DNA from: Aneurinibacillus terranovensis DSM 18919
Lineage (GTDB): Bacteria; Bacillota; Bacilli; Aneurinibacillales; Aneurinibacillaceae
Direction of reading: 5' to 3'
Assembly (NCBI RefSeq): GCF_000430625.1
Contig: NZ_AUMJ01000053.1
Span: 1-40,527 of the forward strand
Length of the DNA: 40,527 nt
Part shown: in pieces, positions 18,948-27,708 of the stretch
Position numbering within the stretch: the stretch's first letter is position 1
Layout: every line of letters begins with the position of its first letter
Program-made: the position numbers and the translations under genes
Notes under the pieces: generated by a model
The model's input: only the letters and a program-made list of their open reading frames with translations
Told to the model about the DNA's origin: nothing
Database searches by the model: none

Positions 18948-19497
18948 AAAAGAGGTTGAGGGATTAAAAGGAAAGGCCAAAACTGAGAAAATGCTTTTGT
19001 TCTCTGCAATTCTTACCGAAATTCTAAAGCAGGACAATATTGATCTAATTATTGTAGGCGGTTTCTCTGTCGAGCTGTACACCCGTAACAGCTATGTAAC
19101 CGAAGACATTGACTTTGTTATGGACGGCCGGGATAAAGCAAATAGTGTCTTATTGCAACTAGGATTTAAGCAGCAAGGGAAAGACTGGCTTAACGGTGAA
19201 CTTGGGCTTGTGGTTGAAATTCCCGATAACTGGCTAGACGGTGACTACAACCGTATTACAAAACTAAATATCGGGAACGGGCGGTATGTAAATGTCATAG
19301 GAATCGAAGATATTATTTGTGACCGGCTACGCGCCTGTAAGTTTTGGAAATCGGAAAACGACTGTGAATGGGCATTCCGTTTGTTTTACTCACATAAGGA
19401 GCGTATTGATATCCAATATCTAAACGAAAAGGCAACCAAGGATGGAACCTACGAAATTATAGAAGGATGGCTTAAAGAAATCGAAGACTTAAGGTAA
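18925..19497 (+). CDS. Nucleotidyltransferase-like protein (DUF6036/AbiEii-like fold)
   Basis: A 190-residue protein with a nucleotidyltransferase-type pattern: VGGFSVELYTR around residues 38-48, followed by TEDIDFVMDG carrying the DxD metal-binding pair near residues 54-58. This resembles families that keep the GG...S and DIDF motifs (DUF6036-like proteins and AbiEii-type toxins). The C-terminal half has the IEDIICDRLRA helix also typical of such proteins. AGGGAG lies seven bases before the ATG. It follows a small coupled gene and ends at a bidirectional terminator. Family-level assignment is by motif; substrate is unknown. Confidence 0.7.
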   Translation: MLSMEKYKKEVEGLKGKAKTEKMLLFSAILTEILKQDNIDLIIVGGFSVELYTRNSYVTEDIDFVMDGRDKANSVLLQLGFKQQGKDWLNGELGLVVEIPDNWLDGDYNRITKLNIGNGRYVNVIGIEDIICDRLRACKFWKSENDCEWAFRLFYSHKERIDIQYLNEKATKDGTYEIIEGWLKEIEDLR

Positions 19498-19515
19498 GCG
19501 AATCTTTTAAAAAAT

Positions 19516-19554
19516 AAAAAGGCAAGGGTGACTTTTGTCAGCCCTTGCCTTTTT
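19516..19554. terminator. Bidirectional intrinsic terminator
   Basis: AAAAAGGCAAGGG-TGAC loops over TTTT to GTCA-(G)-CCCTTGCCTTTTT. The A-run and T-run on the two sides serve both convergent transcripts: the plus-strand nucleotidyltransferase module and the minus-strand cytochrome gene, whose stop codon overlaps its edge. Confidence 0.93.
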
Positions 19555-19960
19555 ATTTTTTCGTTACTAGCCAATCGGCGAGCACCTTTGCATCCGCATC
19601 ACTGACGAGGTGGGCCGGCATTCCGCCGCCGCCATTAATGATTCGGTTCCGGATTTGATCTCGTGACAACTGGCTACCAATTTTTGCGAGGGCTGGCCCT
19701 ACGCCGCCTTCAAGGTTTTGCCCGTGGCAAACGATACAATGGGCCTGATACATCTTCTGCGCGTTCGCCGCAGCCGTTGTGCCACCGGCAGTATTGCCCC
19801 CGGCCGTTCCTTTGTTAGCACCTGAAGTCCCACCGGTTGTTCCACCACCGGCCCCGCCTGTGGTGTTCCCTTGTTGAGCATTTTTATTGGCCGTTCCACA
19901 CCCGGCTGCAAGCGCAAGTGTAAGCAGCAGGGATGATATGTAAATTATCCACTTTTTCAT
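19553..19960 (-). CDS. Membrane-anchored lipoprotein cytochrome c (c-551 type)
   Basis: A 135-residue single-haem cytochrome on the outer face of the membrane. The start is taken at the ATG at 19960 (MKKWIIYISS), which has GGAGG seven bases upstream. A lipoprotein signal with the lipobox LAAGC lies near residues 16-20. A 40-residue Gly/Thr/Ala/Asn-rich linker follows, then the haem motif CIVCH and the likely methionine ligand in GGGGMPAHL near the C-terminus. It resembles CccB-type cytochromes c-551 of Bacillus, which also sit next to prfB. Role: electron transfer to terminal oxidases (family knowledge). Confidence 0.88.
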   Translation of the reverse strand: MKKWIIYISSLLLTLALAAGCGTANKNAQQGNTTGGAGGGTTGGTSGANKGTAGGNTAGGTTAAANAQKMYQAHCIVCHGQNLEGGVGPALAKIGSQLSRDQIRNRIINGGGGMPAHLVSDADAKVLADWLVTKK

Positions 19961-20042
19961 AAAAAAACCTCCTCTGCGTATTCGCACTTAGTATGAACAG
20001 AGAAGGGAACTTTATAACATTTTATCTAAAATTTTTATGCGG

Positions 20043-20219
20043 CTAATAGCGCCTAAAGCCTTCCCCAAGCACCTCGTTCGTATCGCTTACAATGACAAAC
20101 GCTTCGGGATCTATTCGCTTCAAGACGTTCTTTAAGCGGGCAATCTGATTTTGGTTTACAACACACATAAGCATCGCCCGTTCCTGGTCGGTACATACTG
20201 CCGAATGAATTCTATCCAT
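20043..20219 (-). pseudogene. C-terminal remnant of a YitT/YvjA-family membrane protein
   Basis: A 58-codon frame encodes VVNQNQIARLKNVLKRIDP then EAFVIVSDTNEVLGEGF, the hallmark of the DUF2179 C-terminal domain of YitT-family proteins, whose full length is near 280 residues with an N-terminal membrane domain. An in-frame TAA directly precedes the first ATG and nothing resembling the membrane part lies upstream, so this is a 5'-truncated remnant. B. subtilis has a YitT-family gene (yvjA) in the same neighbourhood as prfB and cccB, which supports in-place decay (inference). Confidence 0.75.
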
Positions 20220-20381
20220 TTATCCGTTTGAGAGGAAGGGATAGCGGAGGACTCCGTTCTTCTCTGCTGCATACATTTTACCCAATTTCTTGTAATATAG
20301 TGTGTTTTCTGGCTGGTTTATACAGAGGCGTAGCTGGCTCAACACGGTCAGCCCCGGTAATCAACTCAACTCAGCTGCAAG

Positions 20382-21495
20382 TTAGTCGTTTAACTGCTGA
20401 CGCAAATACGCGTCGATAAAGGGCGTGATGTCTCCGTCCATTACAGCCTGAACATTTCCGGTTTCTTCACCTGTCCGGTGATCCTTCACCATGCTGTACG
20501 GGTGGAATACATAGGAACGAATCTGGCTGCCCCAGCCAATTTCTTTTTGTTCCCCGCGCAGTTTCGCCGCCTCTTCTTCTTGCTCTTTAATTTTTCTCTC
20601 ATAGAGCTTTGATTTTAGCATCTTCATCGCCCGCTCCCGGTTTTGAATCTGGGACCGCTCCGTCTGGCACGTAACAACAACCCCTGTCGGCACATGGGTG
20701 ATACGGACAGCCGAGTCGGTTGTATTAATATGCTGGCCGCCCGCTCCGCTGGATCGGTACGTATCGATTTTTAATTCGTCGGGGCGAATTTCGATTTCAA
20801 TGTCATCGTCAATCTCTGGCATGACATCGCACGACACAAACGACGTGTGACGGCGGCCTGACGCATCAAAAGGAGAAATTCGCACAAGGCGGTGCACCCC
20901 TTTTTCCGCTTTAAGATATCCATACGCATTATGCCCCTTAATCAGCAGCGTTACACTTTTAACGCCCGCCTCATCGCCCGGCAAATAATCAAGGGTCTCC
21001 ACTTTAAAACCCTGTTTTTCCGCCCAGCGGGTATACATGCGTAAAAGCATTTCCGCCCAGTCCTGCGATTCCGTGCCGCCCGCGCCCGGGTGCAGCTCAA
21101 GAATCGCGTTGCGCCGGTCATACGGCTGGCTGAGCAGAAGCTGCAGTTCGTATTCCGACAGCTGCCTGTTAAGATTCTGTGTGGACTCCATAATGTCGGG
21201 AACAAGCGATTCATCGCCTTCTTCCGCAGCCAGTTCCATGAGAACCTGAATATCTTCATAGGAAGAATGAAGCCCACTGAAAGTGTCCACCGCCTGCTTC
21301 AAAGCGTTCACTTCGGCGATCACTTTCTGCGCTGTATCATTGTCATCCCAGAAATTCGGCGCGGCCATCTTCTCTTCTAAAGCCGCAATTTGTTTTTCCT
21401 TATTAGGAAGGTCAAAGAGACCCCCTGATTTCATCCAATCGCGTTCCGATTGTCGTCATAAGCTGCTTTACTTCTGTCAAAGACGTAACAGACAT
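20382..21495 (-). CDS. prfB: Peptide chain release factor 2 (programmed +1 frameshift)
   Basis: Recognises UGA and UAA stop codons and triggers peptide release. The gene starts at the ATG at 21495 with GGAGGGA upstream, embedded in the last codons of secA. It is read [17 protein letters not shown] then [10 protein letters not shown] to an in-frame TGA at 21412-21414, where +1 slippage on CTT-TGA-C moves into the main frame (FDLPNKEKQ onward). The full product is about 370 residues. It carries the stop-recognition SPF motif ([14 protein letters not shown]) and the catalytic GGQ loop ([16 protein letters not shown]). The downstream frame alone starting at 21434 would lack the N-terminus; the frameshift is normal autoregulation and not a mutation. 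Confidence 0.96.
21412..21426 (-). promoter_or_regulatory. RF2 programmed frameshift site
   Basis: Minus strand AGG GGG TCT CTT TGA C. The AGGGGG acts as an internal Shine-Dalgarno stimulator, CTT is the slippery codon, and TGA C is the poor-context stop recognised by RF2 itself. Only one base differs from the E. coli AGGGGGTATCTTTGAC site. Confidence 0.96.
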
Positions 21496-21497
21496 GA

Positions 21498-24017
21498 TTA
21501 TCCCTCCTGTAGTCCATGGCAGTTCTTATATTTTTTACCGCTTCCGCAGTAACACGGATCATTGCGGCCCATCTTCGGCTCGCTGCGGCGAACGGGTTTT
21601 TTCGGCGCAGGCTCATCCGAAGCCGGCATGACCGCCTGGCCTTTCGCCACTTCCTGACGTTCGAGATTATTGCCAACCTGAGCTTTCATAATGTACGTTG
21701 CGACTTCTTCTTCAATCGTGGCGATCATTTCGTTAAACATTTCAAAGCCTTCCATCTGGTACTCACGGAGCGGATCGGTTTGACCGTACGCACGCAGGTG
21801 AATCCCCTGACGGAATTGATCCATGGCATCAATGTGATCCATCCACTTGCTGTCTACAGCACGCAGCACAACGACCTTTTCAAATTCGCGGATGTTCTCC
21901 TCGCCAATCTCCTGTTCACGCTCGGCGTACAGGCGTTCCACAAGCTCACGGAAAATCTCCATGATTTCTTCGCGGTCTTTACCCCAGATGTCCTTCGTGG
22001 TAAGCTGCCCCTCGTACAGGAACGATCCGTTGCAGTGATCGATCAGGGATTCCAAATCCCACTCTTCCTGTACAACTTCATCCGGACAATGAATAGTAAC
22101 CAGGCGTTCAACGTGTGACATAATCATGCCGATTACCGCATCACGCAGGGATTCCGTTTCCAGCACTTCACGGCGCTGCTTGTAAATCACGGTACGCTGC
22201 TGGTTCATCACGTCATCATACTGGAGGACAACGCGGCGCATGTCAAAGTTGGCGCCTTCCACGCGTTTTTGGGAAGATTCAATCGCTCGCGATACCATTT
22301 TGCTTTCAATCGGCACATCTTCTTCCATCCCCAGCCTGTCCAGCATTCCCATGATGTTTTCCGAACCGAACTTGCGCATCAGTTCATCCTGCAGGGAAAT
22401 AAAGAACTGGGAAGAACCCGGGTCCCCCTGGCGTCCGGCACGTCCGCGAAGCTGGTTATCAATCCGTCGGCTTTCGTGGCGCTCTGTACCTATAATATGA
22501 AGTCCGCCGAGTTCGGCAACACCTTCACCAAGTTTAATATCCGTCCCACGGCCGGCCATGTTGGTCGCAATCGTTACGGCCCCTTTTTGTCCGGCTGCTG
22601 CAACAATTTCCGCTTCACGGGCATGATGCTTCGCATTCAGCACGTGATGTGGAATGCCTTTTTTACGCAGCATGTTTGAAATCAATTCTGATTTTTCAAT
22701 AGAAGTCGTACCGACAAGGACAGGCCGGCCTTCTTTATGGTGCTTGATAATATCCTCGACAACCGCGTTATATTTTCCTTTTTCGGATTTATAGATCGCA
22801 TCCGGCTTGTCTTCCCGGATGACGGGTTTGTTCGTCGGAATGGCGACGACTTCGAGGCCGTATATTTTCTTAAATTCTTCTTCTTCCGTCTTGGCTGTAC
22901 CGGTCATCCCGCCCAGTTTCTTATACATCCGGAAGTAGTTCTGCAGCGTAATGGTGGCGAGCGTCATGCTTTCATTCTGAACGACAAGCCCTTCTTTCGC
23001 TTCAATCGCCTGGTGAAGGCCATCGCTGTAACGGCGTCCCTGCATTAGGCGGCCGGTGAATTCATCGACGATAATGATTTCCCCGTTGTCCACGACATAA
23101 TCCACATCAATTTTCATGAGCACGCGGGCTTTTAACGCCGTGTTAATGTGATGGTTCAACAGGATATGTTCTGAATCATACAGGTTATCAATATTAAATG
23201 CTTGTTCGACCTTGTTAACCCCTTCTTCGGTCAAAGCAACCGAGTTGGCTTTCAGGTCAATCGTATAATCTTCCTCTTCTTTCAAACGCGTAACGAAACG
23301 GGCCGCTACATAATAGAGTTCGGTTGATTTCTCCGCCTCACCGGATATAATGAGAGGAGTACGCGCTTCGTCGATTAAAATACTATCGACCTCGTCGACA
23401 ATACAGTAATTCAGGTCGCGCTGCACCATCTGCTCTTTGTAGAGAACCATGTTATCGCGCAGGTAGTCAAAGCCAAATTCATTGTTTGTTCCATACGTGA
23501 TGTCGGCTGCATAAGCCTCACGTTTTTCATCCGGGGACATCCGGTTTAAATTCACGGCACAGCTGAGGCCGAGGAAATTATAGATTTGCCCCATTTCTTC
23601 CGCGTCACGAGCCGCCAGGTATTCGTTGACGGTAATCACATGCACGCCTTGACCGGCAAGAGCATTCAGGTATACAGGCAGAGTGGCAACAAGCGTTTTC
23701 CCTTCCCCTGTCCGCATTTCCGCAATTCTCCCATCATGAAGAGCCATGCCCCCAATGAGTTGTACATCATAGTGACGCATTCCCGTTACACGCCGCGAAG
23801 CTTCACGGCATACAGCAAATGCTTCATGCAAAATATCGTCAAGGGTTTCACCCTTTGCCAGTCTTTCTTTAAACTCATCCGTCTTATTGCGCAGTTCGTC
23901 ATCGCTTAACGCCTGGATTGAAGGCTCTAATACGTTAATTTTCTCAACGCGCTTCGCGTATTTCTTCACATCGCGCTCGTTAGTGTCTCCAATCATTTTT
24001 TTGATTAATCCCAGCAT
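21498..24017 (-). CDS. secA: Protein translocase ATPase subunit SecA
   Basis: Drives preproteins through the SecYEG channel using ATP. The 839-residue protein has the DEAD-like motor with Walker [12 protein letters not shown] near residues 101-111, the [15 protein letters not shown] motif near 205-220, the [13 protein letters not shown] motif of NBD2, and a helical scaffold/wing region. It ends with the zinc-binding tail [14 protein letters not shown], which binds SecB or ribosomes in other species. GGAGA lies upstream of the ATG. The last codons (CAG GAG GGA TAA) also form the prfB ribosome site, so the two genes are coupled. Confidence 0.98.
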   Translation of the reverse strand: MLGLIKKMIGDTNERDVKKYAKRVEKINVLEPSIQALSDDELRNKTDEFKERLAKGETLDDILHEAFAVCREASRRVTGMRHYDVQLIGGMALHDGRIAEMRTGEGKTLVATLPVYLNALAGQGVHVITVNEYLAARDAEEMGQIYNFLGLSCAVNLNRMSPDEKREAYAADITYGTNNEFGFDYLRDNMVLYKEQMVQRDLNYCIVDEVDSILIDEARTPLIISGEAEKSTELYYVAARFVTRLKEEEDYTIDLKANSVALTEEGVNKVEQAFNIDNLYDSEHILLNHHINTALKARVLMKIDVDYVVDNGEIIIVDEFTGRLMQGRRYSDGLHQAIEAKEGLVVQNESMTLATITLQNYFRMYKKLGGMTGTAKTEEEEFKKIYGLEVVAIPTNKPVIREDKPDAIYKSEKGKYNAVVEDIIKHHKEGRPVLVGTTSIEKSELISNMLRKKGIPHHVLNAKHHAREAEIVAAAGQKGAVTIATNMAGRGTDIKLGEGVAELGGLHIIGTERHESRRIDNQLRGRAGRQGDPGSSQFFISLQDELMRKFGSENIMGMLDRLGMEEDVPIESKMVSRAIESSQKRVEGANFDMRRVVLQYDDVMNQQRTVIYKQRREVLETESLRDAVIGMIMSHVERLVTIHCPDEVVQEEWDLESLIDHCNGSFLYEGQLTTKDIWGKDREEIMEIFRELVERLYAEREQEIGEENIREFEKVVVLRAVDSKWMDHIDAMDQFRQGIHLRAYGQTDPLREYQMEGFEMFNEMIATIEEEVATYIMKAQVGNNLERQEVAKGQAVMPASDEPAPKKPVRRSEPKMGRNDPCYCGSGKKYKNCHGLQEG

Positions 24018-24075
24018 CGGAATTCTCCTTCCAATTGCCGCCCGTAAATTGGGCGAAGCTACTCTCTAAATTTTT

Positions 24076-24104
24076 ATTGTATCAGTAACGCGATACGTTG
24101 ACAA
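24076..24104 (-). promoter_or_regulatory. secA promoter
   Basis: Minus strand: -35 TTGTCA (24099-24104), 17-base spacer, -10 TACAAT (24076-24081), about 60 bases upstream of the secA start codon. Confidence 0.7.
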
Positions 24105-24216
24105 GAAATGGAGTATGGGTGATAAAGGAAAAAGCAGACTCGTACGGGATGCATAATCATTTTTTTCGATTGAATCTTAGATGCCTTTCAAATTCATATT
24201 ACCCACCCACAATATG

Positions 24217-25209
24217 TCAATCCCCTTCTATAAGCGTATGAACCGTTACAAATGTGTATCCTCTCTTACGCAAATAATCAATGATACCAGGCAGTGCCTT
24301 TACCGTTCCATCTAATATACGTGGTGCGGTTAAGAGTGCATGCTGTAGAATGATGGCTCCCGGCGACACATCTCTTTTTACGATCGATAAAATCTCCTCC
24401 TCTGATATTCCCTGCCAATCAAGTGTATCAACTGACCACATGATGATTTGATGACCTAAATCATCAATTGTGCGAAGATCTGCATTCGTAAACAAACCAA
24501 AAGGCGGCCGAAATAGAACCGTTTTACGTCCTGTAATTGAATCAATCTCCAACTCTGCCTTTTGGACTTCTTGTATGACTTGAGTAGTTGTAAGCTTAGG
24601 TAATTCAGGATGGCTCCAACTATGGTTACCTATCTCATGCCCTTCCTGTAGAATCCGTTTTAATACTTGGGGAAATAGCTTTACCTGTTTTCCCACAACA
24701 AAGAATGTAGCCGTAACTCCATTGTCGTTGAGAATGTCCAAAATCTGAGGAGTATAAAAATTATCCGGGCCATCATCAAATGTTAGAGCAACCCTTTTCT
24801 TACTTGGATCTCCATTATAATAAATCCTGGGTATGCTGGATGGTGGAGTATTCGTAACGATATAGGTTCTGGATTGTTTAAAATGATATGATACGGTCAT
24901 CCCTAGTTTTTCAGATACATATTGCAGCGGGATATATGTACCGTCAGGAAAATTAGTGGTGATTGTCGGAAGAAGATCACGCTGCCACATATCTTTCACA
25001 TAGTAATCGGCATATTTTTTTCCTGATGGTAAAGTAAGTATCATATTATTTCTCTTTAAGACCACAGATTGGTTCTCAACATTCCAATCCACGAAAACAC
25101 CAGTGTATTTAAAGAATAGGGCTGGTACCATTAAATAGCCATTTTGCAGATAATATGTGGTGATTACGGGTTGACCGTCAATATAAATCGGCGCTTGAGG
25201 TAAAATCAT
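24217..25209 (-). CDS. Polysaccharide deacetylase (NodB) with N-terminal copper-amine-oxidase-like stalk domain
   Basis: A 330-residue carbohydrate esterase 4 protein. The N-terminal 115 or so residues (IYIDGQPVITTYYLQNG, then TYIPLQYVSEKLG) look like the copper-amine-oxidase N-terminal-like/stalk domain common in Paenibacillaceae wall proteins. The C-terminal NodB domain carries TFDDGPD (catalytic Asp and metal Asp), HSWSHPEL (metal histidines) and RPPFG. It likely removes acetyl groups from wall glycan. The start is uncertain: the ATG at 25209 has AGGGAGG six bases upstream, while an in-frame ATG at 25293 would add a partly hydrophobic segment (YFVGCVLILGDVITFF) that could act as a membrane anchor but has a poor ribosome site. 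Confidence 0.85.
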   Translation of the reverse strand: MILPQAPIYIDGQPVITTYYLQNGYLMVPALFFKYTGVFVDWNVENQSVVLKRNNMILTLPSGKKYADYYVKDMWQRDLLPTITTNFPDGTYIPLQYVSEKLGMTVSYHFKQSRTYIVTNTPPSSIPRIYYNGDPSKKRVALTFDDGPDNFYTPQILDILNDNGVTATFFVVGKQVKLFPQVLKRILQEGHEIGNHSWSHPELPKLTTTQVIQEVQKAELEIDSITGRKTVLFRPPFGLFTNADLRTIDDLGHQIIMWSVDTLDWQGISEEEILSIVKRDVSPGAIILQHALLTAPRILDGTVKALPGIIDYLRKRGYTFVTVHTLIEGD

Positions 25210-25318
25210 GTCAAACCTCCCTTGCATCCCCCTTGAGAAAAACGTAATTACATCCCCCAATATTAATACGCACCCAACAAAATACCGTTCCATCTTTATC
25301 CACTTACTTTTTATGTAC

Positions 25319-25358
25319 AAAAAAAACGGCCTCTTTTCACACTGGATGAAAGAAACCG
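25319..25358 (-). terminator. Intrinsic terminator after the universal stress protein gene
   Basis: Minus strand hairpin beginning CGGTTTCTTTCA and ending TGAAAAGAGGCCG with a small bulge, followed by seven or eight T residues. It lies about 20 bases beyond the usp stop codon and just upstream of the deacetylase gene. Confidence 0.75.
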
Positions 25359-25380
25359 CTTTGTTTCAACTTTCTGCGAC

Positions 25381-25812
25381 TTATTTAACGATGAGAACCG
25401 GGCATTTAGCTAGCTGGGCTACTTTGTGGCTGACGCTGCCGAGCAGGATTTCTTTTGCCATGCCGCGGCCGTGGCTGCCAACTACGATAAGGTTGACCCC
25501 GTTTTCCGCGGCATACTGAACAATGGACTGTGCCACATCACCGGTTAAAAGCTGTGTTGTACAATGGATGCCTGCGTCTTCTGCGTTCGTTTTCGACCGG
25601 CTGAGCAGTTCCTCCCCTTCCTGCCGGATCGCCCGATTGAATTCGGCGACAGACAGCGCCACTTCTCCCGCCGTATAGCGGGTTTGCACGCTGTGCACAA
25701 CATGGATGACGCTTAGCGCAGCCTTCTGTTCTTTTCCGAGCACAATGGCGGCATTCAACGCCTTTTTACTGAAATCGGAACCGTCTACCGCGACAGCAAT
25801 TTTCTTGAACAT
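25381..25812 (-). CDS. Universal stress protein, UspA family
   Basis: A 143-residue cytoplasmic single-domain Usp. The start MFKKIAVAVDGSDFS contains the first beta strand and the conserved Asp; the ATP-binding signature G-2x-G-9x-G(S/T) is present near the C-terminus as VGSHGRGMAKEILLGSVSHKV. The ATG at 25812 has GGAGG seven bases upstream, while the ATG at 25818 overlaps that site. It lies downstream of the eut-linked permease on the same strand, with a 110-base gap in which I see no strong terminator, so read-through is possible. Confidence 0.93.
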   Translation of the reverse strand: MFKKIAVAVDGSDFSKKALNAAIVLGKEQKAALSVIHVVHSVQTRYTAGEVALSVAEFNRAIRQEGEELLSRSKTNAEDAGIHCTTQLLTGDVAQSIVQYAAENGVNLIVVGSHGRGMAKEILLGSVSHKVAQLAKCPVLIVK

Positions 25813-25924
25813 GTTCATTCCTCCCCGGTACTTTATCTATTATTTTATAAGCAATGGGCCTGCTAAAAACAATCAGTCTACTCTATAAAACTGCCTGCTG
25901 CTCTACTAACCATTTGCGCACGCA

Positions 25925-27502
25925 TCAGCCCGCAGCGCCCATACGTTCATTTACTTCACGGTACGATCCTAAATGCGGTCCCTTAAAATGCTTCCGTGCC
26001 CGTATTCTGTATAGCAGGAATAAAAGAATAAGAACCGTGCCAAACGCTTTGCCGGTTGCATAATGGAGCGTAAATGTTGCCGTAAGAGGAATATCGCTCG
26101 GCGCGGTTACAAACAAAATGGTAATAAAACAAATCCAGGCCACAGCGATGACATTGACAATAACGCTCCAGCTTCCCAGGGACCACGGGCCATTATCTCC
26201 GGCCGTCCACACCCCTTTATACTGGGCCCGCATTTTTAAAAACAGAGGAACTGCGTAGGAGCTGTGCAAACCGATAACGCTTAGTGAAGTCACTACTGCA
26301 TACACATTATCAAAAAGCCCGCATGCGAACGCCAGCGCTCCGGTGAGCCAGATAGCATTAAAAGGGGTACGGAATTTCGACGATACTTTCCCCCAAATAT
26401 TGGATAAAGGCAATCCTTTATCGCGGGCAAAGGCATAGATCATTCTTGACGCGGATGTGATAGAAGACAGTCCACAAAACCACATTGCAATCGTTACCAT
26501 CCAAAGTGTAGCCCGGCCAAACACGCCGCCCATTGCCTGTTCAATGACCACAATAAAGGCGTTCCCGCCGCCAGCAGCCACAGCTGCCGGGTCTTTAATG
26601 GATAACGTTACTAAGGCGAGCATCATAAATCCAAAAATACCGGAAAGGGCAACAGACAAGTAAACGCCCCATGGCGCCCGGATTTTAGCGTCTACTGTTT
26701 CTTCACTCGTATGCGCGGACGCATCATAACCCGTAATGGTCCACTGCGCCTGCAGCAGCCCGACCAGGAAGGCAAACCAGTACGGTGTGGAACTGTTGGC
26801 TACGGTGGAGAAACTCATATCAAATAAATAGCTCACATCTTTGGAAGGTCCAAAGTAAACAAGCGACCCGATAATGATACCAACCCCAACCATATGATAG
26901 ATGGCGGATACATCATTCAGCTTGGCAACAATTCGGATCCCTACATGGTTCAGTAACGCATGGCTGGCTAAAATCACCGCGTACACCAGCAGCGTCTGAC
27001 CCTTGGTCGGGTGGTCAAAAAGTAAGGAAGACGCAAAGCCGGCACACCCGAAGTCAATTCCGGCGACGGTAGCTACCTGGCCGACCATATTAAGCCATGC
27101 AGAAAACCATCCCCATCCGGGCCCGCCAAGAATAGACGCCCAGTGATAGATGGCGCCAGAGGTTGGAATAGCCGACGTTAACTCAGCGAGAGCCGCTGCA
27201 AGAAAGAGGACAAAAAGCGTAACAAACGGCCAGCCGATCCCCATGACCGCCGGCCCTCCCTGATTAAAGCCAAAGCCATAGAGTGTAACAGCTCCGGTTA
27301 AAATAGAAATAATCGAAAAAGAGATTGCAAAATTGGAGAAACCGCCCATATCCCGCAGTAATTCCTGCTTATAACCGAACGCATTTAAATCATCGCCGGA
27401 ATTTTCTTTTGTGCGGGCGAGCTTAATACCCTGATTGGCTTTCATAAAAAGGCCGACCATAACCAGCAGCGTGACAATAATTAAACAGATACCTAATACC
27501 AT
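25925..27502 (-). CDS. APC-superfamily permease, probable ethanolamine or amino-acid transporter
   Basis: A 525-residue, roughly 12-helix membrane transporter of the amino acid/choline transporter group. The N-terminal loop GYKQELLRDMGGFSNFAISF, the first core helix (ISILTGAVTLYGFGFNQGGP) and the ELTSAIPTSGAIYHWA block are typical. The ATG at 27502 is preceded by GAGGGGG; an in-frame TTG at 27508 is too close to that site. It lies 200 bases after the second eutC copy on the same strand, so ethanolamine import is the likely role, replacing the EutH carrier found in other eut loci. Substrate is inferred from context; GABA, choline or another amine remains possible. The C-terminus ends in a basic cytoplasmic tail. 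Confidence 0.85.
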   Translation of the reverse strand: MVLGICLIIVTLLVMVGLFMKANQGIKLARTKENSGDDLNAFGYKQELLRDMGGFSNFAISFSIISILTGAVTLYGFGFNQGGPAVMGIGWPFVTLFVLFLAAALAELTSAIPTSGAIYHWASILGGPGWGWFSAWLNMVGQVATVAGIDFGCAGFASSLLFDHPTKGQTLLVYAVILASHALLNHVGIRIVAKLNDVSAIYHMVGVGIIIGSLVYFGPSKDVSYLFDMSFSTVANSSTPYWFAFLVGLLQAQWTITGYDASAHTSEETVDAKIRAPWGVYLSVALSGIFGFMMLALVTLSIKDPAAVAAGGGNAFIVVIEQAMGGVFGRATLWMVTIAMWFCGLSSITSASRMIYAFARDKGLPLSNIWGKVSSKFRTPFNAIWLTGALAFACGLFDNVYAVVTSLSVIGLHSSYAVPLFLKMRAQYKGVWTAGDNGPWSLGSWSVIVNVIAVAWICFITILFVTAPSDIPLTATFTLHYATGKAFGTVLILLFLLYRIRARKHFKGPHLGSYREVNERMGAAG

Positions 27503-27630
27503 CACCAATCCCCCTCAGCAAGCTTCTTTCTTGACATGTAATAAAACAACGAAAAGGTAGACATTTAACAAAAATATATAAATATTCAGTAAATATATTC
27601 GGCAGCTCTACTTCACTTATAAACCTGCCA

Positions 27631-27690
27631 TCCTTCAAACCTATATCCTTCAAACCTACATCCTTCAATTCCACACTCTTCAATTCTACA
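27631..27690. repeat. 15-bp tandem repeat upstream of the permease
   Basis: Four contiguous 15-base units: TCCTTCAAACCTATA, TCCTTCAAACCTACA, TCCTTCAATTCCACA and CTCTTCAATTCTACA. Degenerate units extend on both sides (about 27616-27705). The array fills much of the 200-base gap between the second eutC and the permease. The unit is close to one and a half helical turns, and the run is open on the minus strand, but it lacks any ribosome site. Confidence 0.85.
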
Positions 27691-27708
27691 CCCTTGTAAC
27701 TTTACAAC

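Noticed and set aside
21431-21495. Frameshift mutation in prfB
   Set aside because: The junction is the conserved AGGGGG-CTT-TGA-C recoding site, so the gene is functional.
21516-22118. Plus-strand open frame of 200 codons
   Set aside because: Antisense to secA with no recognisable features.
27423-27683. Minus-strand 86-codon frame containing the 15-bp repeats (VELKDVGLKDIGLKD)
   Set aside because: No ribosome site, overlaps the permease start, and its regular sequence is simply the translated tandem repeat.
27616-27705. CRISPR array
   Set aside because: Units are contiguous 15-mers with no spacers and no cas genes nearby.
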